Shown here piece after piece: positions 12,958 to 27,559 of a DNA stretch of 64,000 nucleotides. Position 1 is the stretch's first letter. Every line of letters starts with the position of its first letter. Origin of the DNA: Elysia crispata (lineage: Eukaryota > Mollusca > Gastropoda > Plakobranchidae); NCBI GenBank assembly GCA_033675545.1, contig JAWDGP010002658.1, positions 1 through 64,000 on the forward strand, read 5' to 3'. The notes beneath the pieces are model-generated. The model made no database searches and was not told the DNA's origin. It saw only the letters and a list, made by a program, of their open reading frames with translations. Position numbers and translations under genes: made by a program.

Positions 12958-14819
12958 AATGGCTCTTCATGGACATGGCCAATGTATTACATCTACTTCG
13001 TGACAAGTGAACCATCGCACAACATGCTCTGAATTTCATCCATATTCTTTATTCTTTATCTTTGGTTCAAAGAAGCAAAAAATACATTGTGTATTAAACA
13101 AGAAATAATTTTAATGATAACCAATTCCTTCTTTCAAACGTCAGGTAGTGTAGTTCGGCTTCCAGAGCCTCTCGTGATCGGCAAAAACAGGCAATAAGTG
13201 GTTTTAATGAATGTAGAAATAAATAAGTAGTAATTTCTGTGGCTAAAATAAATGACACCTTATCCCATACAATGTTTTTTTTTCCTCAAGAATAACACTG
13301 GCTTACAAAAATACAGTTCATAAGCAATATAAATCTCCAGTATGGAATTGCAATTACCAACAGCTCTATTATAATTATATTATAAAATAATCAGAAAAGT
13401 TAATTTCAGAATTTTACAGCCGCATACTATCGTATCTCGAGTTATGAGCTAAAATATCTCAAGTATACTATAGTAAGTCAAATTACGATAGTATACGTTG
13501 TATATTTTCACGGAGCTCAAGATACGATATTTTAATTAATTGCAATTACGAGGTCATAATTAATCATATGAGGTTTTGTCACAACATGCGCATGGTATTT
13601 GTCTGTATTTTGCCGAAAAACCTCGATTTCTGAAAAAATTCGACTTACGATAGTTTACGTTGCGACCCTCGAGTTGTTCCCTTATAATTTTGAAGGTTCG
13701 CCAAAGATATTTACGGTCTCATCCCATGCAGTCTGTCGATGTCATGAATCTATTTAGATTGTATCTTGCTTTCTTCCTATGACACCTAAAAATTGCAAGA
13801 TGATTCAGATTTAACGATATCTTTATTCTTCCGACTGGGTTTCAGTCTTGTGTAAATAATTAAAAAAAAAAAAAGTGCCTCAGGGTACAAGTTCCGTGGA
13901 TTCATTTTAGTCTCGGACAAAGTGCGTGATCCCCATGACCAGGAAAGTTGCCAAGAAAGATAAAGACGCTTTGCATGGGGGCATTAGCCGGCTCTTCCAC
14001 CACTATATGAAAACACTTACTATTCGAACTAATATGTAAAATATACTGCATGAATATAGTACAGTGTATCGCTTTTACTGGAGTGGAGTGCGGTGTCGGT
14101 TTCTGTTCGCAGTTAGAAATTTTACAAACAGAGCGCATCTTCTAAAGGCTAATGGGATGCTTACAAGAGAATTTGATGTGGTGTCTTCACAACATTGATA
14201 TCGCTTTCCTCGATTACTTATATACACAGAGATATATACCTATTCTGAAAGAATTTGGGTATGGGTAAAAAATAACCAGACAGGAAGAATAGCATGGGAT
14301 GCTAATGAACTTCTAATGTATTAATAGGTGCAAAGCTTTTCTCGCTGAACGCATATGTGTTTTTCTGTTGTTGTTTTTTAAAGTCCTCTGAGAACTGCAT
14401 GTATTTAAAATTGTATTAAACTATGTATAATTGAGGAAAATTCGCAGTTTGAGATTTTCTAGTTAAATAAAAGAATGTAAGACAAAAATTGTGCTGCATT
14501 TTCTATGATACATGTACTATGATTATTTTGTAGGCGTGAGTTCCCTGAGACTTTTGCTGTTCTTCTTTGTGCTCAAAATATTTTTATGGTAATAAACTTT
14601 ATACACTGTTTATAAGTGTTAAACAAACATCATTATGTTATTTTTAACAGTTATGTTGGAAGTTAAAGATTAGTTTCATCAAGGCACTGAAAAAGAAGTT
14701 AAAGTAACATGTTTTTAAAAACGCCAAGGCATACTTTGTGATAAAAATGCAATGTACTTTGTGAATTTTATTTATGTTTTAAACCTAACGCCCATGACTG
14801 GCATTGCCTTAGGTTTCCT
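12958..14819. other. Spacer with second TTACGATA-type motif cluster
   Basis: Nothing coding. 13420-13660 repeats the motif set of 140-310 (ACTATCGTATCTCGAGTTA, ATTACGATAGTATACG, AAGATACGATATTTTA, CTTACGATAGTTTACG). Confidence 0.5.
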
Positions 14820-15151
14820 GCTCATCCTGACTGGCGAACTCTAGCCACACGCCCACACGCGAGTTCCGACTTGATGTGTGCGAGTGTGTGTGTGTGTGTG
14901 TGCGAGTGGGAGAGCGAGAGAGGCGCAAGCACAGAAGTAACACTGGCTGCTGGCTGCAGCGGTGCCGAGTGGGTGCCAGATCTGATCTCGACCATTTCTA
15001 GAGACAGTGAAACCTGGTGGGGAGGAATACCTGGATGCTTCAGGTGTTTCAAGCGATTTGCTGGATGTGTGTTGAATACGTCTGACTAGACCGAGCATTA
15101 ACATACGAACTGTGCTGCTTCGCAAACCAGTGGATTTCTTGGTTACAGGGT
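14820..15151 (+). promoter_or_regulatory. GC-rich island, possible leader exon or promoter
   Basis: About 330 bases clearly richer in G and C than the surrounding 10 kb, with a short GT run and no long ORF of recognised family. It could be the first non-coding exon of the PDZ gene, whose coding start lies after an upstream acceptor. Composition and position only. Confidence 0.25.
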
Positions 15152-16495
15152 AATATATTGTTCAGTAAGTTTTTTTCTTAAAGTTAGTTGAGAGAATTAT
15201 AATAACGTTAAACATCGATTAACTGTTTGTAGGTAAACTATACAGTTTTGAAAAATTCAAACACGACATACTAACGTGTTGATTGAATCAAGAATTAGGG
15301 GATGGGTTTGAGAAGCGTTGTTTGTTCTCATATCTTAATCAGCTACAAGACTATACAGTATTCGCAATGCTTTTTATAACGCACGGATAAAGCGGTATTC
15401 GAAATTCACTTTCACTTTTCAAGCAATGATTGCAGAAATAAATGCTCTCCTGGTTTAACATATCTGGCAAGGTGTCTTCGTGATCCTACGAATTCCTATT
15501 GTTACAAATTAAATCGTGGTTTATTAATTAGCGCGTAAGTATTATTGTTTAGAATTAAATCATATTCGTCATACAATAAAGATAATTAAAAAAAACCTGG
15601 CAGCTTGGAAAAGGGTCATTTCAGCTGAATAACCTGAATAGCCAGAGAAGCAAACGAGTCTAAGCGTTTCCAACTGTCAGCTCCCAACATTTAGAAAATC
15701 CATTACAGTGGTTCTCAAACCAGTCGGGCCTCGGATTTTTTACATCTATGGTTTTTAGAAACAATTGATGAGAGACATTAGAAAAGAATTGAAACAAAAA
15801 AAAGTTAAAAAATCATCGAAGAGCGCAAGAAAATAAGTGACAAGAACAACCCTTGAAAAATGTCATTAAATTGAAATAGATGAAGACGTTATCAGTACAA
15901 GTTCTTTTGGGTATGTAGCTACGTGTATCATACTATCTGAGCATAGATTTAAACCAATTTTCAAATGAATATTCGGGGCTATTAATTTGAAATGACTTTT
16001 AGTTTGGCCCCATTACCTTAAATGTCAAGCGAACAATTCCAGCACGGAAGCACCGGAGGTAAGAAAAACAAAACAGCGCGCACTACAAAAATAATTAACG
16101 GTAAGCACACCTCGAGGCTCGGAGGCCTGGTGTGTGTGTGTGTGTGTGTGTTAGAGAGTTATGGGATTGATTCATATTCCAGTGTTTTCCCCACTTTCTT
16201 CTTGGCTTCACATCTGTACTACTTCTCTTTCTTCCTTGAAGACATTAACTTTCCCACTAAAATTTGGCTAATTTCTTCACTAAGATTTTTGCGTACGTGT
16301 AAATTCATGATTCTCTCATCCGTTGTGTACACAGCTGAGATGCGTGGACTCAACTCTGCTCTTATGTTAACCTGGGTATTCTTAGAAAAAGTCAAAAGAC
16401 GTATTAGGAGATTATAATTCTTTAATCATACGTGCTTGATATCAAAAGAAACTCGCTGACTCGCTACAGTAAAACCAAGTTTCAGTTAACGAAGC
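15152..16495. other. Spacer with short GT run
   Basis: (GT)n at about 16131-16151. No recognised gene. Confidence 0.5.
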
Positions 16496-16997
16496 CAAAA
16501 CTGCGGTGTCATTAGCTATAGTTACAAAACTGCGGTGTCATTAGCTATAGTTACAAAACTGCGGTGTCATTAGCTATAGTTACAAAACTGCGGTGTCATT
16601 AGCTATAGTTACAAAACTGCGGTGTCATTAGCTATACTTACAAAACTGCGGTATCATCAGCTACAGTTACAAAACTGCGGTGTTATTAGCTATAGTTACA
16701 AAACTGCGGTGTCATTAGCTATAGTTACAAAACTGCGGTGTCATTAGCTATAGTTACAAAACTGCGGTGTCATTAGCTATACTTACAAAACTGCGGTATC
16801 ATCAGCTACAGTTACAAAACTGCGGTGTCATTAGCTATAGTTACAAAACTGCGGTGTCATTAGCTATAGTTACAAAATTGCGGTGTCATTACCTATAGTT
16901 ACAAAACTGCGGTATCATTAGCTATAGTTACGAAACTGCGGTGTCATTAGCTATAGTTACAAAACTGCGGTGTCATTAGCTATAGTTACAAAACTGC
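16496..16997. repeat. 29-bp minisatellite, about 17 copies
   Basis: Unit AAACTGCGGTGTCATTAGCT plus ATAGTTACA, 29 bases, near-perfect. A variant unit with GGTATCATCAGCTACAG preceded by CTTAC occurs at 16651 and again at 16796, exactly 145 bases (five units) apart, so a five-unit block has been duplicated. Confidence 0.95.
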
Positions 16998-17413
16998 TTT
17001 GAGCGTGAAAACAAAGCCACTCATCACGTTCCTCTTCTCTCGCGTTGTGCCATGTTTTGTCTGGCGGTGTATGTCCATTTTCCTATGTTCTAAGTAAATC
17101 TATCATGTTTCAGGTATGAACAGAAAGGTCAAACTGTGAGCGAAAAATAGCAAAGCGCAACGTAGTGCCGATCCCCTTGAAATTTTAATGGCACCAGCAA
17201 ATTTTTGTCGAGCGCAACAAACCGATTTTGAACTTATACAATTGGCCTTCCTCGAGTGATGAACATTTTGCTGGCGTCACTTTAATGAGATGAATGCAAT
17301 AAAGCGTTATAAATCCTTCTAGATGGATTCAACATTGTTTCTACAGACGCTACACTAATCAGGAAACATGTTTGAAAGATAACTGCTGTATAGTGAGAGA
17401 GGGAGGGAGGGAA

Positions 17414-17580
<167 letters not shown>

Positions 17581-18171
17581 CTTAGTTACATCGAATTTAA
17601 CAATTTTGCTCAGGGTGGAGAAAACTGACATGTCCCTGTTTTAGGTTAGCGCACAGCTCCAGTAATGATGGGTGTTTTAAACTAATTTTATCCTCGTAAT
17701 AGTGAGTAAGATAAAATGAGATCACCATTATGTACCACCAAACAGATAGAAAACACACAGCACAAACATTACAAAAAAAAAAAATAAATAAATCGTGCTA
17801 CATTTATTTTACTCTCATGGACTTGAGCCTGATACATGATGGAATATCGCGAAAATTACCGTTACTCTTAGCAAGATTTTGTGTTGTAGAGAGCAATTAT
17901 TTTCATTTCATTCTTTTGCAACTTTTCGAGAATATTCATTGGAGGCGCGCCTATCACCCATCCCTCCTCCCTATTTTATGTTTTCTTTTATTGTCAGTGC
18001 GTGGCTCAGGATTGTGGATAGTACATTAGTGACTTTAACTCTGGGAGTGGGTAGAGGGCTCACGACATTAGGTAAACTCTGACGTCTGTTCATGTTGCGA
18101 TAAGTAGCAGCTGCCAAGTTTACTTTTTTTAAACGGAAAGAACGTACAGTTGACAAGCAACAGGGAGGTAA

Positions 18172-18462
18172 GTGCGAGTGGCTGTGGGGTCCGAGCGTCC
18201 GGCCTAATACCTTATCCTAGCCGCAAGGACCTTGGCGTGTTCGAGCCCCACATCATAACAATCATAACTAAGCTAATCTATTAGAGGATTTGGGTGCGCG
18301 TTAAATCCTAGCTTAAATTCCAAGTTGCGATTTTGATCATTCCGCTCTGAGATGGACAACCTCTTGCCTTCGACTGACAAAGGTTTAGAGAAGATCGTCA
18401 CGTATCGTCCGAACCCTCCTAAAGACCAGGCCGAGTGTAGGCGAAATTTTTCATTAAAGGTA
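18172..18462 (+). mobile_element. tRNA-derived SINE
   Basis: Head with A-box-like GTGGCTGTGGGGTCCGAG and B-box-like GTGTTCGAGCCCC 40-odd bases later, followed by a ~200-base body (GGACAACCTCTTGCC..., GGCCGAGTGTAGGCGAAA). This is the layout of a Pol III SINE. The tRNA-like part is too degenerate for a functional tRNA. Confidence 0.6.
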
Positions 18463-18877
18463 ACATATGATTTAAAGAGTTAACACCTAATGCAGTTACA
18501 TGCAAATATTTTTGTTGTATGGGCCTGTAGGCTGAACAAAATGTACGTTATCTGCACAATTCTATGCTAAATACATGTTTTATGTATGCTTACAGATTTA
18601 AGAAATAAATCAGTATAACCCTTAACATTAAAAGTAAGTTCACTTCGGTGACTTGGCCTACCTTTAAAGAGGCATCAGTATCGTCACAACTGGTTGATGG
18701 TTGGCCTGTTTCTAATAATAATGATTTTTTTTATGTCACAGTTTGTGGGTTTTCCGTATCACTGCGATAAGCTAGGCCGATAAGCTAGGCTTAGTAAAAA
18801 ACTGAATTGTAAGAACTGGCTCAAATGTTATGATATAATATGTCTCTCTTAGTCTCAGTTGTATTTTCGATCTTGAC

Positions 18878-18950
<73 letters not shown>
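18878..18950. repeat. (CT)n microsatellite
   Basis: Perfect CT run of about 70 bases, followed by degenerate pyrimidine-rich sequence. Confidence 0.97.
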
Positions 18951-18953
<3 letters not shown>

Positions 18954-19630
18954 AATCTATCTCTCTCTGTCTCTCTCCCTCGTCTTCTTCTTCAGTCGTT
19001 CTTTCTCTATCCATCTCATCCATTTTCTTTCTACCCTCCCTTTCTCTGTCATTCTTCTCTTTCTGTAACTGTCAGTTATGATTATATTCGCTCCTGTTTA
19101 ATTCTAAGTGTTTAATGTAATAGATATTTGATTTCCATAATGTATCGCCAGTTTCCTAGGTCAAGCCATAATGTGGAGACCATTAGAGCCCATGTCTCCA
19201 TATATCACTGATATTTTGTTAGCCCAACTGATTTATAGCATGGGCTTTTAGACAGAGGCATCTCCCTGACAGATCCGCAGCTCTCTCTAATGGAGGCGAT
19301 AGATTTTTGTGGCCGGAGTATCATTTTAGCAGGACATCCTATGATCAACTTAATCAGGCACTACAGTTTCTGAAATGTTAAAAATGTTTTTTGCGTCTGT
19401 TACTGTTATTGATATTTAACAAACAAATCTACAACTAAGACTGCTTTTTAAAAAAAAAAATTACCCCGATCTCGCTTGTCCAATCGACTCAGGCTTATAA
19501 ATAATTAAATGAAAGTTACAGCCAATATTCACAGTATAAATACCCATATCTATATATATATATATGGTATTGTCTACATATATATATATGGTCTTCTTTG
19601 TGCATGTAAACTTGGACGAGAGACATGATC

Positions 19631-20085
19631 AAGATAACCATAAGTTCCATTAAATCTTTGAGTATTCAATCTGTATACCCGAGGGCAACACTTTCAAGAT
19701 AACCATAAGTTCCATTAAATCTTTGAGTATTCAATCTGTATACCCGAGGGCAACACTTTCAAGATAACCATAAGTTCCATTAAATCTTTGAGTATTCAAT
19801 CTGTATACCCGAGGGCAACACTTTCAAGATAACCATAAGTTCCATTAAATCTTTGAGTATTCAATCTGTATACCCGAGGGCAACACTTTCAAGATAACCA
19901 TAAGTTCCATTAAATCTTTGAGTATTCAATCTGTATACCCGAGGGCAACACTTTCAAGATAACCATAAGTTCCATTAAATCTTTGAGTATTCAATCTGTA
20001 TACCCGAGGGCAACACTTTCAAGATAACCATAAGTTCCATTAAATCTTTGAGTATTCAATCTGTATACCCGAGGGCAACACTTTC
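19631..20085. repeat. 65-bp minisatellite, 7 near-identical copies
   Basis: Copies start at 19631, 19696, 19761, 19826, 19891, 19956 and 20021. Each is a 30-base piece (AAGATAACCATAAGTTCCAT...) plus a 35-base piece (AGTATTCAATCTGTATACCC...) that is a member of the 35-bp repeat following. Copies look identical, so homogenisation is recent. Confidence 0.97.
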
Positions 20086-20960
20086 AGTGTTCAATATGTA
20101 TGCCCTAGGGTAACACTTTGAGTGTTCAATCTGTATACGTTAGGGTAACACTTTGAGTGTTCAACCTGTATACCCTAGGGTAACACTTTGAGTGTTCAAT
20201 CTGTATACCTTAGAGTAACACTTTGAGTGTTCAACCTGTATACCCTAGGGTAACACTTTGAGTGTTCAATCTGTATACCTTAGAGTAACACTTTGAGTGT
20301 TCAATCTGTATACCTTAGGGTAACACTTTGGGTGTTAAATCTGTATACCTTAGGGTAACACTTTGGGTGTTAAATCTGTATACCTTAGGATAACACTTTG
20401 AGTGTTCAATCTGTATACCTTAGAGTAACACTTTGAGTGTTCAATCTGTATACCTTAGGGTAACACTTTGGGTGTTAAATCTGTATACCTTAGGGTAACA
20501 CTTTGGGTGTTAAATCTGTATACCTTAGAGTAACACTTTGAGTGTTCAATCTGTATACCTTAGGGTAACACTTTGGGTGTTAAATCTGTATACCTTAGGG
20601 TAACACTTTGGGTGTTAAATCTGTATACCTTAGGATAACACTTTGAGTGTTCAATCTGTATACCTTAGAGTAACACTTTGAGTGTTCAATCTGTATACCT
20701 TAGGGTAACACTTTGGGTGTTAAATCTGTATACCTTAGGATAACACTTTGAGTGTTCAACCTGTATACGTAAGGGTAACACTTTGAGTGTTCAACCTGTA
20801 CACCCTAGGGTTAAACTGTGAGAGTTCAATCTGTTTACCCTAGGGGAACACTTTGAGTGTTCAATCTCTATACTCTAGGGTAACACTTTGAGTATTCAAT
20901 CAGTACACTCTAGGGTAACGCCTTGAGTATTCAATCTTTATACTCTAGTGTAACACTGAG
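20086..20960. repeat. 35-bp minisatellite, about 25 copies, diverged
   Basis: Unit AGTGTTCAATCTGTATACCT plus TAGGGTAACACTTTG. Variants (TTAGAG, TTAGGG, TTAGGA; AGTGTTC or GGGTGTTAA) alternate in blocks, and copies decay to the right until the period is lost near 20.95-21.0 kb. Confidence 0.95.
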
Positions 20961-21623
20961 TATCCAATCTATATACCCTTGCGTTAGACTTCGAGTATTA
21001 AATCTATATGTTTTTACTCGAGGGTAACTATTAAATGTTCAATTTAGGTTTACCGGATCAGAAAATTGTGGTCAAAATGAACTGTAAACGAGAGAAAAGC
21101 TTTGAAACGTGACATTTACACCCCATAACTGATCACAGCCTCCCCAGCTGGGGTGTTGCTGCGGTCCAATCTGTTGGTCTCCTCGCGACTTGTTTAAAGA
21201 ACGCCCGATGAAGCCTTATATAAGTTATAAAATAATACACTGTATATCTTTTTACGTAAAGACTTGTTTCCTTAGGAAATCAATCGACATAGCAGTCGGA
21301 ATCCAAAAATATAATTTCAGAAATGCTCTTACTTTAAAGACAGTTAACATAGACTAGATCTGAGTAAACAAAGACACTCAGACACTCACTCTATCAGTTG
21401 TATTCATTTAAAAACCTGACATTTCTAGGTACCAAACTGAGTTAAAACACACCTGTCTGATTGATTTATTGTTATATCTATTTGAATCAGTAATAAAGGT
21501 AATAATAATATAAAAAAATCACCTAGCGAGCATAAGGGAACACACTTTGTAAAAAAAAACCGCGATGCTTGCCTGTGCTCTATCGAGACCAAACCACGAG
21601 ATGTTTTGGTTCACCTGTGTGCA

Positions 21624-21765
<142 letters not shown>

Positions 21766-22107
21766 CCTTGCATTAGGAACAATTTATGGTTGTGGAGTCA
21801 GCACCTTTGGTTTAGAACTTATGGCAACCTATTTGGCACTCATTCAAGATCCTCTGTACTGCTTTATATGAAAATAAATGGCTAAAAAATACTAGATTTC
21901 TAAATTGGCTCAGAAAAGAGAGGGGAAGAAAAAACAAAACAAAACAGTTGCCTATTTTCCCCTCCACCCCCCTTTTTTTCCAAGTAATTCTAAGAAAGAT
22001 ATACATTATATACATTATGTAAAAGCCCAGATACTTTTCTGAAGTTAAAAGCCTTTTTATTAAGCTGAAAAAAAGTCACCTCTTTACGCTGTCCATTTTC
22101 TTTATTC

Positions 22108-22136
22108 ATCTCTCTCTTTGTCTGTCTGTCTGTCTA

Positions 22137-22175
<39 letters not shown>

Positions 22176-22180
22176 TTCTT

Positions 22181-22231
<51 letters not shown>

Positions 22232-22246
22232 ATCCCTTTCTCTCTC
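22108..22246. repeat. CT-rich microsatellite with CTTT interruptions
   Basis: Degenerate (CT)n with TCTG and CTTT units. Low complexity only. Confidence 0.93.
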
Positions 22247-22452
22247 GCGCTCTCTTTCTCTCCCAGACCTACCCACTATGTTTGCCTATGCCTCTCTCTT
22301 TCTAACATACACACATAACGAGTCTCACTATTTTTCGGCCTCTAGCTCTGCCTTGCCCAAAAGGAAAGGAAGTTTTAAGAAGTGTGACATCATAATTATT
22401 ATAACCTAAACCACTAGGTTCAAAAGGGCACAGCTTTCCAGGAATAAAATTA

Positions 22453-22561
<109 letters not shown>

Positions 22562-22658
22562 CGCCATCTCGCTTAATAACTATATTCACCTTTCTTTGAA
22601 AACTTTATGTACACATTGATCCATTTTTTCTATAGTGTAAATTTTTTAACGTAATAAG

Positions 22659-23100
<442 letters not shown>

Positions 23101-23784
23101 CATATTATGTCTGTCTGTCTGTATGACTGTATGTATGTATGTATGCATATGTGTATGTATGTTTATGTATATTTGAATGTATGTATGTATGCATGCGTTT
23201 TGGGGCCTGTGTTTTGTTTTTATATTTACTTCGTTAATGCGCATGATTATTATTAACCTATTGAATCATTTAACGATCTTTCCATCTACCTGTTTATCCA
23301 ACAACCCACCTACTCTTCTTCTTCTTCTTCTCTTTCTCTCCTGTAACTATTCATACCGAATCATTTACTTTTTCCCTTCGATGAATTTTACACTCATTTA
23401 GCCTAAAATCATTAGAGGAATTTAAACTTTAAGGCTCTCTATCTGTAACGTCTTGGCATCCACCTGTCTCACCACTTGAGCTTTCATCTACCATGTTGCA
23501 ATTTTTCTCCTTATTTTTTTTTTGTACAAGCAAGATAAATTTTTATCTCAACCTTCTGTTCACCTACCTCTTTTTCCTTAAAAAAAAAAGGGGTAAGAGC
23601 AAAGCAAAAACAAAAACAACAAGAAACAACAACAAAAATTAGCAAATTGCTACGTTTTTTGTTGTTTCCTACCACTTTTTGCACAGTTGCAGCAAAATAA
23701 ACTAATCGGTTAATGGCACCAACATTACAAGCGCAGCTCCACCACCATCAACATCACCAGTAGTTGCAGTAGTAGTACATTGTA

Positions 23785-24082
<298 letters not shown>

Positions 24083-25376
24083 TATCAGTATTGGCTGAGG
24101 TTGTTGTCGCTGCTGTTGATCAATGTTTTTTTCTGTAACAGTAGAAGTGTTTGAGATATAGTCGATGCTCTTAGTATTCAAATAAAATAATCATATTTTT
24201 TTGCCTATCTTGTCTAAGGAACTTCACCTAGTTACGGCATCACAATGTCTCTTTGACTCCACCCAATCTGTTCTGATACAATTTTGATGTTATATTATTT
24301 TAGTTTCTCTACCCTGAGTTTTTCATTTTCTTTTTCTTTTTTTGGTCTTTGATAAGTGCCAACCATTTTAACATATTTTTATTGAAAGAAAATTGTTCAC
24401 TCAATTAATAGTGAATCGCAATCCAGGCGCGATATCACTTCTCTTTTTTAATTTTTCGTGAAAGACTTTGAGTTGTTTGTCTAACGGGAAATCTGTCTTG
24501 TTTACAATGATAGATTCATGGCATTACAGAACCTTGGAATATAGAGGTTCTATCTCGTTCTATCGTCTGCCAGAATTAGCTGTAAAGTATCTTCAAACAT
24601 AAAAGAAAATTTCTTCGGATTTGATTATTTGGTCCTTAAACATTAAAAAAAATTCTGACGTGTTTTTTCAATATTAGATTTGAATTAATAGAAAAATAAA
24701 ATATGGACGTTCGGTAAAAATCAAATATTCTTGATCAATCATTTTCACTGTGGATCTAGAAAATGACTTTTTAAAATTGCAAATATGTGAAGTTTTTGTT
24801 TTTGAATTATGCTTTTCGAAACGCTGTAGAAACATTGTTAGATATCAATTAAATATTATATTATACTCTAGTAATGTATTCAGAGGAATTATACCTTGGA
24901 CGAAATTTGCCAATTCCTGCACTATTTTCCACAACGAAATCATTTCGAGCAAGAGAAATTATTCTTGTGGAATGAGATATAATTATAAAAAGCGCCTTTT
25001 TCACAGTATAACTTTAATACATTATATGACAGTGCATTAAACAACATGTTATATTTGAAGACTGAAAAATATTAGATATATCTCACATTTACATGAAAAC
25101 AGCACATGCCGAAACCATATGATGCGGGTTCATGTTTAAGTAAGAAATTTTTTTTGACATACAAAACAAGTTTCAGCATCGAAGGGTTGAGGCCGTTTGC
25201 ATTTACGTAAAACAGGTGAACGTCAAGAAAAGTCTCGTTAAAACTTCATCAACATATACGATGTAACTCAAAGCAAATAACAAAGCAAAATCAATTCCTA
25301 ATAGCACCAACGTCAACAAAAGCAACTACAGTAACATCATCGTCATTGGAAGGAAGCGTATTAACAACAACGACAT
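24083..25376. other. Spacer, nothing recognised
   Basis: AT-rich, with CAA/ACA-rich sequence towards the right where the 89-bp array begins. Confidence 0.5.
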
Positions 25377-26711
25377 GATCAGTTGTAGAAAGATTACATT
25401 AGATCAACAACACACTGTTTATCGATAGGAAGATGGCAACAGATCAGCAGCAATAACAACATTTGATCAGTTGTAGAGAGATTGCATTAGATCAACAACA
25501 CACTGTTTATCGATAGGAAGATGGCAACAGATCAGCAGCAATAACAACATCATGATCAGTTGTAGAGAGATTACATTAGATCAACAACACACTATTTATC
25601 GATAGGAAGATGGCAACAGATCAGCAGCAATAACAACAACATGATCAGTTGTAGAGAGATTGCATTAGATCAACAACACACTGTTTGTCGATAGGAAGAT
25701 GGCAACAGATCAGCAGCAATAACAACATCATGATCAGTTGTAGAGAGATTGCATTAGATCAACAACACACTGTTTATCGATAGGAAGATGGCAACAGATC
25801 AGCAGCAATAACAACATCATGATCAGTTGTAGAGAGATTGCATTAGATCAACAACACACTGTTTATCGATAGGAAGATGGCAACAGATCAGCAGCAATAA
25901 CAACATCATGATCAGTTGTAGAGAGATTGCATTAGATCAACAACACACTGTTTATCGATAGGAAGATGGCAACAGATCAGCAGCAATAACAACATCATGA
26001 TCAGTTGTAGAGAGATTGCATTAGATCAACAACACACTGTTTGTCGATAGGAAGATGGCAACAGATCAGCAGCAATAACAACAACATGATCAGTTGTAGA
26101 GAGATTGCATTAGATCAACAACACACTGTTTATCGATAGGAAGATGGCAACAGATCAGCAGCAATAACAACATCATGATCAGTTGTAGAGAGATTGCATT
26201 AGATCAACAACACACTGTTTATCGATAGGAAGATGGCAACAGATCAGCAGCAATAACAACAACATGATCAGTTGTAGAGAGATTGCATTAGATCAACAAC
26301 ACACTGTTTATCGATAGGAAGATGGCAACAGATCAGCAGCAATAACAACAACATGATCAGTTGTAGAGAGATTGCATTAGATCAACAACACACTGTTTGT
26401 CGATAGGAAGATGGCAACAGATCAGCAGCAATAACAACAACATGATCAGTTGTAGAGAGATTGCATTAGATCAACAACACACTGTTTATCGATAGGAAGA
26501 TGGCAACAGATCAGCAGCAATAACAACAACATGATCAGTTGTAGAGAGATTGCATTAGATCAACAACACACTGTTTGTCGATAGGAAGATGGCAACAGAT
26601 CAGCAGCAATAACAACATCATGATCAGTTGTAGAGAGATTGCATTAGATCAACAACACACTGTTTATCGATAGGAAGATGGCAACAGATCAGCAGCAATA
26701 ACAACATCATG
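25377..26711. repeat. 89-bp minisatellite, about 15 copies
   Basis: GATCAGTTGTAGAGAG recurs at 25377, 25465, 25554, 25643 and so on to 26622, spaced 89 bases (first spacing 88). Two variable positions separate unit types: TTTATCGAT or TTTGTCGAT, and ATCATGATC or AACATGATC. Units of the TTTGTCG type recur at about four-unit spacing. Diverged CAACAACA-rich copies fade out to 26.9 kb. Confidence 0.96.
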
Positions 26712-27559
26712 ATAAGTCGCGGAAAGGTTGAAACAAATAAGCAAAAAACAACAACATTACGGTCAGTGGTGAGAAGATTAAAACAGATCAATAACAGCGA
26801 CGACAACAACAACAACATCATAATTTCATTTTGAAGACTGAAACAGACCAACAAAATAATCGTGGTCAGTGCTAGTAAGATTGAAACAGATCAAAAACAT
26901 CACCAGGGTTAGTTGCAGGAAGTTTGTAAAAATATTAAATTTCAAATATCAAAAGCTGTCCTGAAATACAGATCAGAGTACAGCACTGCAGAGTGCAGAC
27001 CACTGGTGTGCCTGCAAAGCTTAAGGTCACGTGGAAGACAAGATCGCCATCCTCTTAATAATATCTCCCTGTAGAAACCGTTCGGTTTCTTTCTTAAGAA
27101 TGTATTGGATATAAACTGGTCTGGAGAAGCGCAAGCCTTTTGAACGACACCTTTGCGCAGCAAAATGGTAAGTTAAAGATCAGACTTTTGCGATCGCCTG
27201 CCTTGTTTGAGTCATGGATTTTGAGAGAAGGACCAAAGTGAAAGGTACAGACTGTAGCGGTGAAAAGTTTTAGATGAATCCTTGGCATCTCGCACAAGAT
27301 TGAATGAGGTGGGAACAAATAATTTTTTGACATACCATACGAACCTAATGCACAAATTGGCAATTGTGAAAGGAAGCAAATAGATATGGTATAGACAAAT
27401 CACAAGTTCTTCAAAGAGTGTAAAAATATGTCTTCAGGGCAAATGGGTGGGAAAGGAAGAAGAAAAGGCAATGAAAACTGGTAAGGTAAGATTCGGACCT
27501 GTACAGACTTTTGCTTCTCTGGCACCATGAGGATCTAGATCTAGAAGAAAAGTGAAATC
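26712..27559. other. Spacer right of the 89-bp array
   Basis: First 200 bases are decayed array units; the rest is unrecognised. Confidence 0.5.

Noticed and set aside
16022-16417. 131-codon plus-strand ORF
   Set aside because: Runs through a GT microsatellite; composition and content do not resemble a conserved protein.
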